This document shows, piece by piece, positions 42,155-50,711 of a stretch of 64,000 nt of DNA (positions are counted from its first letter, which is position 1; the number at the start of each line of letters is the position of its first letter). Source of the stretch: Fodinibacter sp963834965 (GTDB taxonomy: Bacteria > Actinomycetota > Actinomycetes > Actinomycetales > Dermatophilaceae); NCBI GenBank assembly GCA_963834965.1, contig CAWIEI010000035.1, positions 186,001-250,000 on the forward strand. Direction: 5' to 3'. The position numbers and the translations under genes were made by a program. The notes under the pieces were generated by a model. The model saw only the letters and a program-made list of their open reading frames with translations. It was not told the DNA's origin and ran no database searches.

Positions 42155-42859
42155 GTGCAGCCACTACCGGAGACGGCCGCCGCCCTGGCCGCCCTCGCCG
42201 TCGCGACCGACGACAGGGACGACGCCCTCGTCGAGGAGTTCGACCACGCGGCGGCGACGACCCGGCGGATCGCTCCCGAGTGCGTGGGGCTCACGCTGAC
42301 CTTCGTGCAGGACGGTGTCTCCTTCACCTGGGTGGCGACCGACCTCGACTCCGCGGCCCTGGACGCCATCCAGTACCTCGAGGGCGGTCCCTGCGTCGCG
42401 GCCGTGACGCAGGGGTCCGTTGTCACCGACTCCGATGACGACCCGGTCGACGAGCGTGCGTGGCAGGCCTTCGCCCAGGCCAGCGCCCGGGCCGGGGTGT
42501 CGAGCACGCTGTCGATCCCCCTGATGACCTCGGACCTGGTGTACGGGGGGTTGAACCTCTACGGCAGCACGTCCAGCGCCTTCGATGGGCACCACGAGGA
42601 GCTCGCGGCCCTCTACGGCGGGTGGGCCGGTGGTGCGGTGACCAACGCCGACCTGACCTTCACCACGTTGGCCCGGGCGAGAACTGCGCCACGGGTGCTC
42701 GCGGACGCCACGAGCAGCAACGTCGCGGTGGGGCTGCTGATGGCCGCGCACGGCGTTCCGGAGGCGACCGCCCGTCACCTGCTGAGCGAGGCGGCGGCGC
42801 GGGCCGGGGTGTCCGTTGGCCGGGTGGCAGACATCCTGCTCGACACCCGGCTGCCCTAG
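42155..42859 (+). CDS. GAF-ANTAR regulator
   Basis: 234 residues. GAF domain about 10-165 (CVGLTLTFVQDGVSFTWVAT, YLEGGPCVAAVTQGSVVTDS, STLSIPLMTSDLVYGGLNLY) and a C-terminal ANTAR about 175-230 (SSNVAVGLLMAAHGVPEATA). The EGGPC segment matches the DEGPC/GRGPC of the other family members. GTG 42155 follows AGGAGG. Its stop and that of the convergent GAF-ANTAR gene share CTAG, so the two run tail to tail with no spacer. Confidence 0.86.
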   Translation: MQPLPETAAALAALAVATDDRDDALVEEFDHAAATTRRIAPECVGLTLTFVQDGVSFTWVATDLDSAALDAIQYLEGGPCVAAVTQGSVVTDSDDDPVDERAWQAFAQASARAGVSSTLSIPLMTSDLVYGGLNLYGSTSSAFDGHHEELAALYGGWAGGAVTNADLTFTTLARARTAPRVLADATSSNVAVGLLMAAHGVPEATARHLLSEAAARAGVSVGRVADILLDTRLP

Positions 42860-43683
42860 TCCCGCGTCGGCTCGTGGTCGGCGGCTCCCGGGGCCGGACC
42901 GGTCGGTCGCGCTCCTCGGGCACCTCCCGAGCGCCCGAGCGGAGCCTCGAGCAGTGCCACGTCACCGGTCTCGGCAACCGTGGCGGCGACCTCGGCGACG
43001 GTCATCGCCCGCTGCTGGCCGGCCAGGCGCAGCAGGGCGAACGCCTGGTCGCGGGTGAGCCGGTGGCGGTACATCAGCACGCCCATGGCCACCCCGACCT
43101 CGCGGTTGGTCTGCAACGAGCCCGCGAGGTCAGCCGCCACGTCGCGCGCGATCACCGCCGACAACAACAGCGAACCGTGGGTGGCCAGCACGACCCCCAG
43201 GTGCAGCGACTGCTCGTCGAACGCGCCGACCTCGGTGGAGTAGACGTTGAGACTGGCGATGGCGGCCTGCTCGACCTCGAGCAGCAACCGGTAGGCCAGC
43301 ACACTGCGCACCCCGAGGTCGGCGGCCACCCGCGGCCCCCACTCCCCCCACCGGGTGTCGGCGGCCACGTCTTCGCTGAGGTTGGCCGTGTCCTCGAGCA
43401 CCGCGTCCACACACGGTCCACGCCCCAGCTGGTACTGCAGCACGTCGGCGCGCAGGGCCAGGTCGTGTGTCGACGCCCTGGTGTCGAAGCGGCCCCGCGA
43501 CAGCACCGTCAGGCTCACCGCCTCGGCGCCGGGGATGGCCTCCAAGGTCGCCCGAGTCAGCCGCTCCAGAGGCTCCCCACCGAGGTCGTCGACCCGGCGG
43601 GTCACGGCATCCAGGGCGTCGGCGAGGTCACGCAGCTCCAATGACCGACCTTCCACGGCATCCGCGGACGACTGACCCGTCAT
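42856..43683 (-). CDS. GAF-ANTAR regulator beside the sigma factor gene
   Basis: 275 residues. GAF domain about 30-195 (PGAEAVSLTVLSRGRFDTRA, LGRGPCVDAVLEDTANLSED, LGVRSVLAYRLLLEVEQAAI) and ANTAR about 200-250 (LQTNREVGVAMGVLMYRHRL). A proline/glycine-rich tail follows. ATG 43683 has AGGAGG upstream. It is divergent from the SigB-type sigma gene, an arrangement that suggests linked control. Sixth ANTAR-carrying protein in this window. Confidence 0.87.
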   Translation of the reverse strand: MTGQSSADAVEGRSLELRDLADALDAVTRRVDDLGGEPLERLTRATLEAIPGAEAVSLTVLSRGRFDTRASTHDLALRADVLQYQLGRGPCVDAVLEDTANLSEDVAADTRWGEWGPRVAADLGVRSVLAYRLLLEVEQAAIASLNVYSTEVGAFDEQSLHLGVVLATHGSLLLSAVIARDVAADLAGSLQTNREVGVAMGVLMYRHRLTRDQAFALLRLAGQQRAMTVAEVAATVAETGDVALLEAPLGRSGGARGARPTGPAPGAADHEPTRD

Positions 43684-43717
43684 GGGAATCCCTCCTGGTT
43701 CGACACCGTCTCGGGCC

Positions 43718-43745
43718 GTACCCCGCGGCGGTGGGTGGCAAACAC
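43718..43745 (-). promoter_or_regulatory. SigB-type promoter candidate for GAF-ANTAR gene at 42856
   Basis: Minus strand GTGTTTG (43745-43739), 15 nt, GGGTAC (43723-43718); GTTT to GGGTAC spacing is 16. Confidence 0.6.
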
Positions 43746-43915
43746 GGTGATCGAGCACACCCGGGGCGTCGGAGAGGAAGTCGTGCGGTCCTTAACCCCT
43801 ATGGGCGTCGTCCCCGTGAGACGTTTTACATCTCCCCGGTTGATCCAACCAGTCGTCTTCCTCGGGACACTTGGTCCAACAGCGGTGCCATCCCTCTCCA
43901 GCAAGGACGAGCTTC

Positions 43916-44740
43916 ATGGCACCCTCGACCATCCCCGCCACGCACCACGACCACACGGCATCCCGGGCCGATCTCGACACCGAGGTCGACGCCCTCGCCG
44001 CTGAGCTGGCCGACGAGACCGACCCCGCTCGACGTTCCCGGCTCGTCGAGCAGATCGTGATCCAGATGCTCCCCCTCGCCGACGGCTTGGCGATGCGCTA
44101 CAGCGGTCGGGGCGTCGAGACCGACGACCTGCTCCAGGTGGCCCGCACGGCCCTGGTCAAGGCGGTCGACCGCTACCGCCCCGGTGCCGGGCCGGGCTTC
44201 GCAGCCTTCGCGCACCCCACCATCTCCGGCGAGCTCAAGCGCTGGTTCCGTGACCACGGCTGGGCCGTGCGCCCGCCCCGGCGGATCCAGGAGCTGCGCG
44301 CCGGGCTGGTCGTCGAGGAGGAGCGCCTGCGGCACACGCTCAACCGCGACCCCCGCGACACCGAGCTCGCCAGCGTGCTGGGGGTCTCGGTCGACGAGGT
44401 CGATGAAGCCCGCGGGGTCTCTGCCGGCTACCACGCCGTGTCGCTCGACGCCCCGACGTCGGCCGGCACCAACCTCGCCGACCACCTGCTGGTCGCCGGC
44501 AGCCACGCGGGCGCCATCGAGGTGCGCGACGCCCTGCGCCACGCCGTCGCAGGGCTCACCGAGCGCCAGCGCCTCGTGCTGCGGCTGCGCTACGTCGACG
44601 AGCTGACCCAGGGCGAGATCGGGGAGCACATCGGGGTCAGCCAGATGCAGGTCTCCCGCATCCTGCGCGGCATCGTCCAGCGACTCCGGTGCGAGTTGCT
44701 TGCCGACGACGAGCGTGAGGCGCACGACTCCGCAGCCTGA
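43916..44740 (+). CDS. SigB/SigF/SigG-subfamily RNA polymerase sigma factor
   Basis: 274 residues of the group 3 sigma family. Region 2: LADGLAMRYSGRGVETDDLL and QVARTALVKAVDRYRPGAG (the usual acidic DLxQ-V/EG). Region 3: HPTISGELKRWFRDHGWAVR with PPRRIQELR (matching the VPRRxQEL of SigB/F). Region 4: LTERQRLVLRLRYVDELTQG, GEIGEHIGVSQMQVSRILR. AAGGACGAG lies 6-7 nt before ATG 43916; the frame extends to 43869. No anti-sigma factor (RsbW type) gene is next to it. The many GGTTT-N16-GGGTA elements fit its expected specificity. No clear autoregulatory promoter was seen. Confidence 0.9.
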   Translation: MAPSTIPATHHDHTASRADLDTEVDALAAELADETDPARRSRLVEQIVIQMLPLADGLAMRYSGRGVETDDLLQVARTALVKAVDRYRPGAGPGFAAFAHPTISGELKRWFRDHGWAVRPPRRIQELRAGLVVEEERLRHTLNRDPRDTELASVLGVSVDEVDEARGVSAGYHAVSLDAPTSAGTNLADHLLVAGSHAGAIEVRDALRHAVAGLTERQRLVLRLRYVDELTQGEIGEHIGVSQMQVSRILRGIVQRLRCELLADDEREAHDSAA

Positions 44741-44784
44741 CGTCGCGAGCCGGTCCGGCTACACGATCGCCTCGGGTCGGGGTG

Positions 44785-44810
44785 GGTTTCCGAGCCGAGC
44801 CGGTGGGTAA
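44785..44810 (+). promoter_or_regulatory. SigB-type promoter candidate for the decayed ABC operon
   Basis: GGTTT at 44785-44789, 15 nt, GGGTAA at 44805-44810, 58 nt before the ATG at 44869. Confidence 0.55.
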
Positions 44811-44868
44811 CTGGCCCCATGCCCACTGCTCGGAAGACCTCCGGTGGGGACCGACCGAGTGAGCGACC

Positions 44869-45232
44869 ATGAGGAAGGCCTTGGGGGTGGCGGTGCTGCT
44901 GCCCGTCGCACTGGTGGCGGGGTGCGCAGGAGTCGGCGGGTCCGATGGCGGCGGGGGTGACAACGGGGGCAACGGTGGTTCGGGGTCGTCGAGCTGGTCG
45001 GGCACACTCAGCGGCGCGCTCCCCACGATGGGTTTCGGTGGCGGTGGCGAGGTCGGCACCTCCCGAGTGGCCGGGTTCAAGGCGGCGGCGCCCGACGTGA
45101 AGGTCACCATCAACAAGGGCGACTTCGACGCGCAGCAGTTCCTCACCGCGGTGTCGAGCGGCAACCCGCCCGACTTGGGCTACATGATGAGTACTCCTGT
45201 CGTCCAGGGCATTCCACCGGTCGGTGGTGGCG
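44869..45232 (+). pseudogene. Truncated sugar ABC transporter substrate-binding lipoprotein
   Basis: Begins as a normal lipoprotein: MRKALGVAVLLPVALVAGCA with lipobox VAGC (Cys 19). After a Gly/Ser linker comes SGALPTMGFGGGGEVGTSRV, FKAAAPDVKVTINKGDFDAQ and SSGNPPDLGYMM, the N-terminal lobe of an extracellular sugar-binding protein. At about residue 107 the homology stops and the frame runs into the start of a permease gene. About 300 residues, including the second lobe, and the whole first permease expected in this operon are gone. Confidence 0.75.
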
Positions 45233-46142
45233 GTGAGCATGGCCCGGCCAGCACTCGGGCGCCGGCCGAGGTCGCCCCGCTCGAGGGCGACGGCCCCGCG
45301 GGCCGCGACCGCGACAGGGTGCGGTCCTGGGTCTGGCGCGGCCTCTACCTGGCGGTGCTGTTCATCGCCACCATGGCGTTCGTCTACCCGCTGGTTGGTG
45401 TCGGCGTCCCTGAAGCCCAAGTCGCAGGTGTTCGACAACCGGCTCGTTCCCGAGACGGTGCAGTGGTCGAACTTCGCCGCAGTGTGGGATGCCGGGCCGG
45501 TGCTGCGCTGGCTGTTCAACTCCGTGACCGTCGGCCTGATGGCCGCCACCGCGGTCACGCTCTCGAGCGCCCTGATCGCCTTCGGGTTCGCCTACTTCCG
45601 GTTTCGCTACCGCAACCTGCACTTCGGGCTGGTGCTCGCCACGATGATGCTGCCCGGCGCGGTGACGATGATCCCCGTCTACCTGATCTGGAACCAGGTG
45701 GGGATGATCGACACCCAGGTGCCGCTGTGGGCCCAGAACCTGTTCGGCTCGGCCTTCTACATCTTCTTGCTGCGGCAGTTCTTCCTCGGCATCCCGCGCG
45801 AGCTGTTCGAGGCCGCGCGGGTCGACGGGGCGTCGTCCCTGAGGATGTTCCGCGCCATCGCTCTGCCGCTGGCCCGCCCGGCGCTCGTCATCGTGTTCGT
45901 GTTCGAGCTGCAGGCCAGCTGGTCGGACCTGATGAAACCGCTGATCTACCTGCAGACCCCCGACTACTTCACGATGCCGCGTGGCCTGAAGTCGATCGTC
46001 GACGCGTTCGCGCTGTCCGGTGAGTACCACTGGAAGATCGCCATGGCGGCCACCCTCATCGCGACGATCCCGATGATCATCATTCGAATTCACTCAGCGC
46101 TACGTGCTCGACGGCATCGCCACGAGCGCCAAGCAGGGCTGA
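45233..46142 (+). pseudogene. Sugar ABC transporter permease (MalG type) with two frameshifts
   Basis: First membrane helix WVWRGLYLAVLFIATMAFVY lies in the frame of the binding protein, followed by a shift near 45400. The next frame gives SASLKPKSQVFDNRLVPETV, ALIAFGFAYFRFRYRNLHFG and MMLPGAVTMIPVYLIWNQVG, with the EAA loop IPRELFEAARVDGASSLRMF contacting the ATPase. After MAATLIATIPMIII a second shift, near an EcoRI-like GAATTC at about 46085, puts the correct ending QRYVLDGIATSAKQG in another frame. No ATPase gene is present nearby. Not expected to work. Confidence 0.8.
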
Positions 46143-46166
46143 GCCGCTGTCCTGAGGGGTGCCGGA

Positions 46167-48167
46167 TCAGAAGGGCGGTTCGTCCGGCCATCGCGCGCGG
46201 GACTTCGTTCGGGCGTGACCGGCCCGCAGCTCGGCGGCCGCGGTGCAACGGCGGTGGGTGGGGTGAGTTCGCAGGGCGACGTCCACCGGGTGCACGTGAT
46301 GTTCGAGGCGGAAGGTCAGGTGGTGCTCGAGGGCGCTCCACACCGAGCGGGCCACCGGAGCGGCCGGCGTTGCCGCGAGGCCCGCGGTGGTCGCGGCTAT
46401 CGGGTCGGCTGGGGCGGCTGGGGCGGCCGGGAGTACCAGCGTGTGCAGGGCGTCGAGCGGTGCGGTGGTGCGGGCGCCTCCGGTGGGGTCGGTCCAGGTG
46501 GCGGTGCCGTCGGGTGCCAGGCGTACGCGCCAGCCGGGGCGTTGTTTGATGCGGTGGTGGCGTCGGCAGAGGGTGAGCAGGTTGGTTGCGGTGGTGGGCC
46601 CGGCCGGCCAGGGCCGTACGTGGTCGAGGTCGCAGAACCGGGCGGCGACGCAGCAGCCGGGGAAGCGGCAGCGGCCGTCGCGGGCCTTGACCAGGGCGGT
46701 GAGCTCGGCGCCGGGGCGGTAGGCATCGGTGGCGAGGTCGCCGCGGGGATCGAGCCGCGCCCCGGTGAGTGGGTCGCAGGGAACGAAGGTGGGTGCGTTC
46801 TTCGGGCGGCCGCGGCGTGGTTGCGGGGGTCGCTTCGGCAGGTGGTCGCGCAGCCAGGAGCGGCGCACGAGCAACGGCTCGGACGGTCGGCTGCCCTGTA
46901 CCTCGATCAAGTCGTCGCCACACCCGGCTGTCGCCGGCGGGTTGAGGGCCGGGATGCCGCCGACCCCGGCATCCGCCCGAGCCTGCAGGCCTCCGACGCC
47001 GGCGTCGTCGTCCACCTGGGACGTCTGTCGAGCGTCTGCCAGGCCGACGAAGGTCTCGCTCGACGCCGACCGGCGGATGCCTGTCACGAATTCGTCGTCC
47101 CGGGTGCCCGTGGTCGCCTGGACGTGAGTCGGGTTGCCTTCGACCGCGGTTGGTTCGAGCTGGCCGCAGCCGGTTGCAGGTTCGCCGTCGCGCGGAGCCG
47201 CGGACGACTGAGAGTGGTTACCCACCGCCGCGGTGACGTCGGGAGCATCAGGCGCAGGCTGGCTGTCGGCTGGGACGGTGAGCACGATCTGGACGTCGAT
47301 GGTGGCGTTTCCGGTGACCAGGTCGGTCAGTGCTTTGCCGCGGGCCTGTTCGATGTTGGTGCAGGTGCCGGCGGTGACGAGGTCGTGGGCCAGCTTGTCG
47401 ATGGCGGCCCAGGCGGTGGCGGCGTCCTCGCTGGGGAAGGTGCCGTGCCACTCATCCACCCCGGGTTCGGCCACCCACCGGCGCAGCCCGGTGTTCGCCC
47501 GCGCTTTGCGGGCGCGCTCACGGACCAGGTCGGAAGAGATGCGTGAGAGCAGCACCCGGGTGCGCCGCCGCAAGGACGTGGAGTCCTCACCGAGGTGGTC
47601 GGACAGTGCGGCCACGACCGCGTCGGCGACGTCGGCGGGTGCGACCTCGAGCTCGAACGCGATGACCCCGGCCCGGTAGCTGTCGAGGTGCCCGGCCGCC
47701 ATCGCCTCATGCAGACCACCCAGCCCGCTGGCGTCGGGCAGGTCGCGGGCATCGGCCGGGACCGGCACCCGCCGTGCGGCCAGACGCACCGCCTGCTCCA
47801 CGCGGCGCTGGGCCTGCTGGTGCGACGCCCCGATCACCGGCGCCAGAACGTCGGCGGCATCCAGGGCCACCCGGCCGGGGGCGTGCACGGTCTGGCCGAG
47901 GGTGCCGTCCTCGCACCACACGCTCTCGCGCCGGGCGGCCTCGGCGATGGCGGTGTCCTGCACCGCGGTGAGGATGTTGATCAACGACTGGCAGTCACCG
48001 ACCACGCTCAGCCACTCATCGCGGCTCCGCGCGGCGCCAGGGTCGGCCAGGGCCGCGGCGACCCGGCGTGCGCCGAGCGTCACGGCGGCAGGGTCGCCGC
48101 CTGTGGCGGCAGGAGGCGTGGCGGCGACGTCTACCGACCGCCTGGTGTGTCGCTGTGTGATGGCCAT
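46167..48167 (-). CDS. DUF222 / HNH endonuclease (13E12 repeat family)
   Basis: 666 residues. The N-terminal DUF222 domain (about 30-270; VGDCQSLINILTAVQDTAIA, RRTRVLLSRISSDLVRERAR) is followed by a variable, low-complexity middle (about 330-450) and a C-terminal HNH nuclease: CRFPGCCVAARFCDLDHVRP, then NLLTLCRRHHRIKQRPGW with Asp-His, Asn and His of the HNH core near residue 515. Such genes are multicopy in actinobacteria, often near integration sites; catalysis is assumed from the motif. ATG 48167 has GGGGGAG upstream. A LexA-like box lies 45-60 nt before the start. Confidence 0.9.
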   Translation of the reverse strand: MAITQRHTRRSVDVAATPPAATGGDPAAVTLGARRVAAALADPGAARSRDEWLSVVGDCQSLINILTAVQDTAIAEAARRESVWCEDGTLGQTVHAPGRVALDAADVLAPVIGASHQQAQRRVEQAVRLAARRVPVPADARDLPDASGLGGLHEAMAAGHLDSYRAGVIAFELEVAPADVADAVVAALSDHLGEDSTSLRRRTRVLLSRISSDLVRERARKARANTGLRRWVAEPGVDEWHGTFPSEDAATAWAAIDKLAHDLVTAGTCTNIEQARGKALTDLVTGNATIDVQIVLTVPADSQPAPDAPDVTAAVGNHSQSSAAPRDGEPATGCGQLEPTAVEGNPTHVQATTGTRDDEFVTGIRRSASSETFVGLADARQTSQVDDDAGVGGLQARADAGVGGIPALNPPATAGCGDDLIEVQGSRPSEPLLVRRSWLRDHLPKRPPQPRRGRPKNAPTFVPCDPLTGARLDPRGDLATDAYRPGAELTALVKARDGRCRFPGCCVAARFCDLDHVRPWPAGPTTATNLLTLCRRHHRIKQRPGWRVRLAPDGTATWTDPTGGARTTAPLDALHTLVLPAAPAAPADPIAATTAGLAATPAAPVARSVWSALEHHLTFRLEHHVHPVDVALRTHPTHRRCTAAAELRAGHARTKSRARWPDEPPF

Positions 48168-48211
48168 GTCTCCCCCTTCCCCTTGAGACGATTCTACCGG
48201 TCCAGATCGCA

Positions 48212-48227
48212 TCGCACAAGTGTTCGA
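48212..48227 (-). promoter_or_regulatory. LexA (SOS) box candidate for the HNH gene
   Basis: TCGCACAAGTGTTCGA is one base from the actinobacterial consensus TCGAAC-N4-GTTCGA (C for A). It lies 45-60 nt before the HNH start. 13E12-type genes in mycobacteria are known SOS targets. Confidence 0.55.
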
Positions 48228-48440
48228 ATGCATGTGTTCGCCTGCAGCAGAATCTTTTTCAGCAAGCCAATAACCAAGCCGGCCCTTGATGGGCGGCTTG
48301 GTGGAGGCGCTGGACAAGGCCGGCCTGGGGCGACCATGAGGGAGAAGCGGCGCGTGCACGCCGAGCTGAAGGGGGACAACACACCAACTCAAGGGCGGAC
48401 AGACTGCGATGCCGAGGGGAGCGCGACCGGTCCGGCTCTG

Positions 48441-48818
48441 GCAGGCCGCCGACCATCCTGGCCGCGCGAGCTGGCGACAAGGGAACGAGGAATGGGGCGC
48501 GGGCGGGTGACCTCCGGTGAAGCGCGACTGGACCGGACCGAGCTAGGGGGCCGCTCATCCTGGCCGCGCGAGAAGGCGCCCAGAGACCAAGGTGACCCGC
48601 GGGGTTGAGCGGCGCAACTCCATCCGCGCTGCGGCCGAACCGGACCCCTCGCCAGGACGAGGTGCTGGGGGGCGTCGGTGACCGACCCGGCGGAGGCGAG
48701 GGCCCGCCCATCCAGGCGCCTGAGAACCGGACCACTGACCAGGGCCGGGTGGCCCGGGGGGAGCGTCGGTGACCGACCCGGCGGAGGCGAGGGCCCACCC
48801 ATCCAGGTGCCTGAGAAC
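48441..48818. repeat. Degenerate direct repeats, including a 91-bp-spaced pair
   Basis: A block of about 57 bp starting GCGTCGGTGACCGACCCGG occurs at 48672 and, almost unchanged, at 48763. Two looser units share CATCCTGGCCGCGCGAG at 48452 and 48556. All four have the same order (CCATCC-GG-CGAG/TGAGAA-GACCA), so this looks like one decaying repeat array. No gene is seen in 48168-48880 apart from the SOS-type promoter of the HNH gene. Confidence 0.7.
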
Positions 48819-48880
48819 GGGGCCTCTGACCGATGCCAGGTGGTCAGGGGCGAGCCGTCGACGACAGAACAGGAGACGGC

Positions 48881-49786
48881 TCAGCCGTCGGTGACGCCCA
48901 GCTCGACCTCGGCCAGGGCGGCCGGCAGCCCGCGCACGACCTCCCGGGCCAGGAAACCCGTGCGGCCCACCTCGGCCGTGAGCCGCTCGCCGGCCCGGCC
49001 GTGCACGTACGCACCCCAGGCCGCAGCCCGCGCCGGGGACAGCCCGCGGGCCAGCAGCCCGGCCACCGCACCTGCCTTGACGTCGCCGGAGCCGGCCACT
49101 GCCGCACCGGGGGCGCCGACGTCGAGGCGCCAGGCTTCGCCCGACGGTGTACAGACGAAGGAGCAGTCGCTGCCGGACAGCACGGTGGCACCGGTGCGGC
49201 CGGCGGCGCGCCGGGTGGCCGCAAGCACGTCGTCGGTCACCTGGTCGCCGTCCTCCTGAAGCACTTGAGCGAGCTCGCCGGCGTTGGGCGTCAGCAGGGC
49301 ACGGTCGGCGAGGTGACGCACGCCGTCGGGGTGCACGGTGAGGTAGGCGGTGCCGAGCGCGTCGACGACCAGGGCCGACGTCAGGTGCGGCGCGACCGCC
49401 TCGAGCAGCTCGCGCGCGGCATCCGGCGTGCCGATGCCGGGGCCGGCCAGCACGGTGTCGGCCTGCTCCGCCAGCTCGAGCACCCGGTCTGCCGCGGCGC
49501 GGACCAGCTCGCCGTCATCATCCTCCGGTAGGCCGACAAGGTAGCACTCAGGCAGGGCGACCCCCACCAGGGTTGCGGTGGATGCCGTGGTGGCCACCTG
49601 CACCTTCCCCGCACCCACGCGCAGCGCCGCCTCGGCGGCGAGAAGCACCGCCCCCGGCGTCTGCCGGCTGCCGCCGACGATGAGCAGCCGGCCCTTCTCG
49701 TTCTTGTTGCCGCCCGGCGACGGCAGCGGCCGGCTGCGCAGCAGCGCGGGGGTGACCACGACCGCGGGGTCGGTCCCCTCGCTCAT
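48881..49786 (-). CDS. nnrD: ADP-dependent NAD(P)H-hydrate dehydratase
   Basis: 301-residue CARKD-family repair enzyme that converts (S)-NADHX or NADPHX back to NAD(P)H using ADP. GGNKNEKGRLLIVGGSRQTP, GAVLLAAEAALRVGAGKVQV, AGPGIGTPDAA, TPNAGELAQVL and GSGDVKAGAVAGLLARGLSP follow the family pattern; the usual GTGDVLAG is GSGDVKAG here. The epimerase domain (NnrE) normally fused to it is absent, so this is the stand-alone form. ATG 49786 overlaps the stop of the phosphatase gene (ATGA). Confidence 0.92.
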   Translation of the reverse strand: MSEGTDPAVVVTPALLRSRPLPSPGGNKNEKGRLLIVGGSRQTPGAVLLAAEAALRVGAGKVQVATTASTATLVGVALPECYLVGLPEDDDGELVRAAADRVLELAEQADTVLAGPGIGTPDAARELLEAVAPHLTSALVVDALGTAYLTVHPDGVRHLADRALLTPNAGELAQVLQEDGDQVTDDVLAATRRAAGRTGATVLSGSDCSFVCTPSGEAWRLDVGAPGAAVAGSGDVKAGAVAGLLARGLSPARAAAWGAYVHGRAGERLTAEVGRTGFLAREVVRGLPAALAEVELGVTDG

Positions 49787-50574
49787 GACCGGTCACCGGC
49801 GGTCGCGGCCTGACCCAGCTCGTGCGGCTCCTCATGGGTCGGCTCGGCGTCGAAGGAATCGAGGTGCTCGACCACCCCGTAACCCACCAGGCGCAGCCCA
49901 CCGGCATCCGTCGCCAGGTAGCGGGTCAGCGAGCAGTTGGCGAGCGGGGTGCTGGCGTCGATGTCGAGCAGCTCCTGCTCGGTGAGCGACTCCAACAGGT
50001 AGCGGAACGCCATGATCACGGCCTGGTGGGTGAACACCCACACCCGTCGCCCCGCGTGGGTCTGGTCGAGGTCGCCGAGCACCCCTCGCACCCGCAGCAC
50101 GACGTCGGTCCAGCTCTCGCCGCCGGGCGGGCGGTAGTAGAACTTGCCCATCAGCTCGCGGCGCTTGGCCTCCTCGGGGTAGGTGTCCCGGATGCCCTGC
50201 CCGGTCAGGCCGTCGAAGAGCCCGAGGTCGCGCTCGCGCAACCGCTCGTCGAGCACCGGGCGTGGCGCCGACGGACAACCGCGCAGAGCGTGCTCCATCG
50301 TGCTGGCCGCGCGCACGTAGGGAGAGCCGAGCACCACCTCGGGGCGCGCCTCCTCCGGAAGCCCGGCGACCTGACGACCGAGCGCATTCGCCTGCGCGAC
50401 ACCGTTGTCGGACAGCGGGGTGTCGGGGTCGCGATAGTCGAGCTCGAGCCGGGCCAGCCCCTTCTCGCCGGCCGCCGTCGCGGCGAGGTTGCCCACGCTC
50501 TCGCCGTGACGCACGATGACGAGCTCGGCGACCCGCACCGGCATCCCGCCCGTCTCGTGGCCGTTGTCGACCAT
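49783..50574 (-). CDS. Histidine phosphatase superfamily protein
   Basis: 263 residues. LVIVRHGESVGNLAATAA is the catalytic RHG motif with the phosphorylated His; SPYVRAASTMEHAL and LRERDLGLFDGLTGQGIR add the second Arg and Glu; VWVFTHQAVIMAFRYLLE carries the second catalytic His. It may act on phosphoglycerate-like or sugar phosphates; many members are unassigned. GAGGAGG precedes ATG 50574. Coupled to nnrD downstream, so the two form an operon. Confidence 0.9.
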   Translation of the reverse strand: MVDNGHETGGMPVRVAELVIVRHGESVGNLAATAAGEKGLARLELDYRDPDTPLSDNGVAQANALGRQVAGLPEEARPEVVLGSPYVRAASTMEHALRGCPSAPRPVLDERLRERDLGLFDGLTGQGIRDTYPEEAKRRELMGKFYYRPPGGESWTDVVLRVRGVLGDLDQTHAGRRVWVFTHQAVIMAFRYLLESLTEQELLDIDASTPLANCSLTRYLATDAGGLRLVGYGVVEHLDSFDAEPTHEEPHELGQAATAGDRS

Positions 50575-50675
50575 GTCAACCCCTCCTCTGCTCAGCCCCC
50601 ATGACTGCGGACGACCCTACGTGCGGCGCACCCCACCGGTGGCCTTCGACAGCACAGTTTCGCGCGCACGGGACG

Positions 50676-50702
50676 GCGATGAAACTGCCACCGAACGGGT
50701 AG
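50676..50702 (+). promoter_or_regulatory. SigB-type promoter candidate for the acyl-CoA dehydrogenase-like operon
   Basis: GCGATG at 50676-50681, 15 nt, GGGTAG at 50697-50702, with GTG codons only 6 and 9 nt further on. Confidence 0.5.
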
Positions 50703-50711
50703 AACGACGTG

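Noticed and set aside
43800..43915. Autoregulatory promoter for the sigma factor (GTTTT then GGTTGAT)
   Set aside because: The -10 does not match GGGTA and the spacing is off; not good enough to list.
48221..48240. Second overlapping SOS box before the HNH gene (TCGAATGCATGTGTTCGC)
   Set aside because: Half-site spacing is 6, not 4, so it does not fit the LexA consensus.
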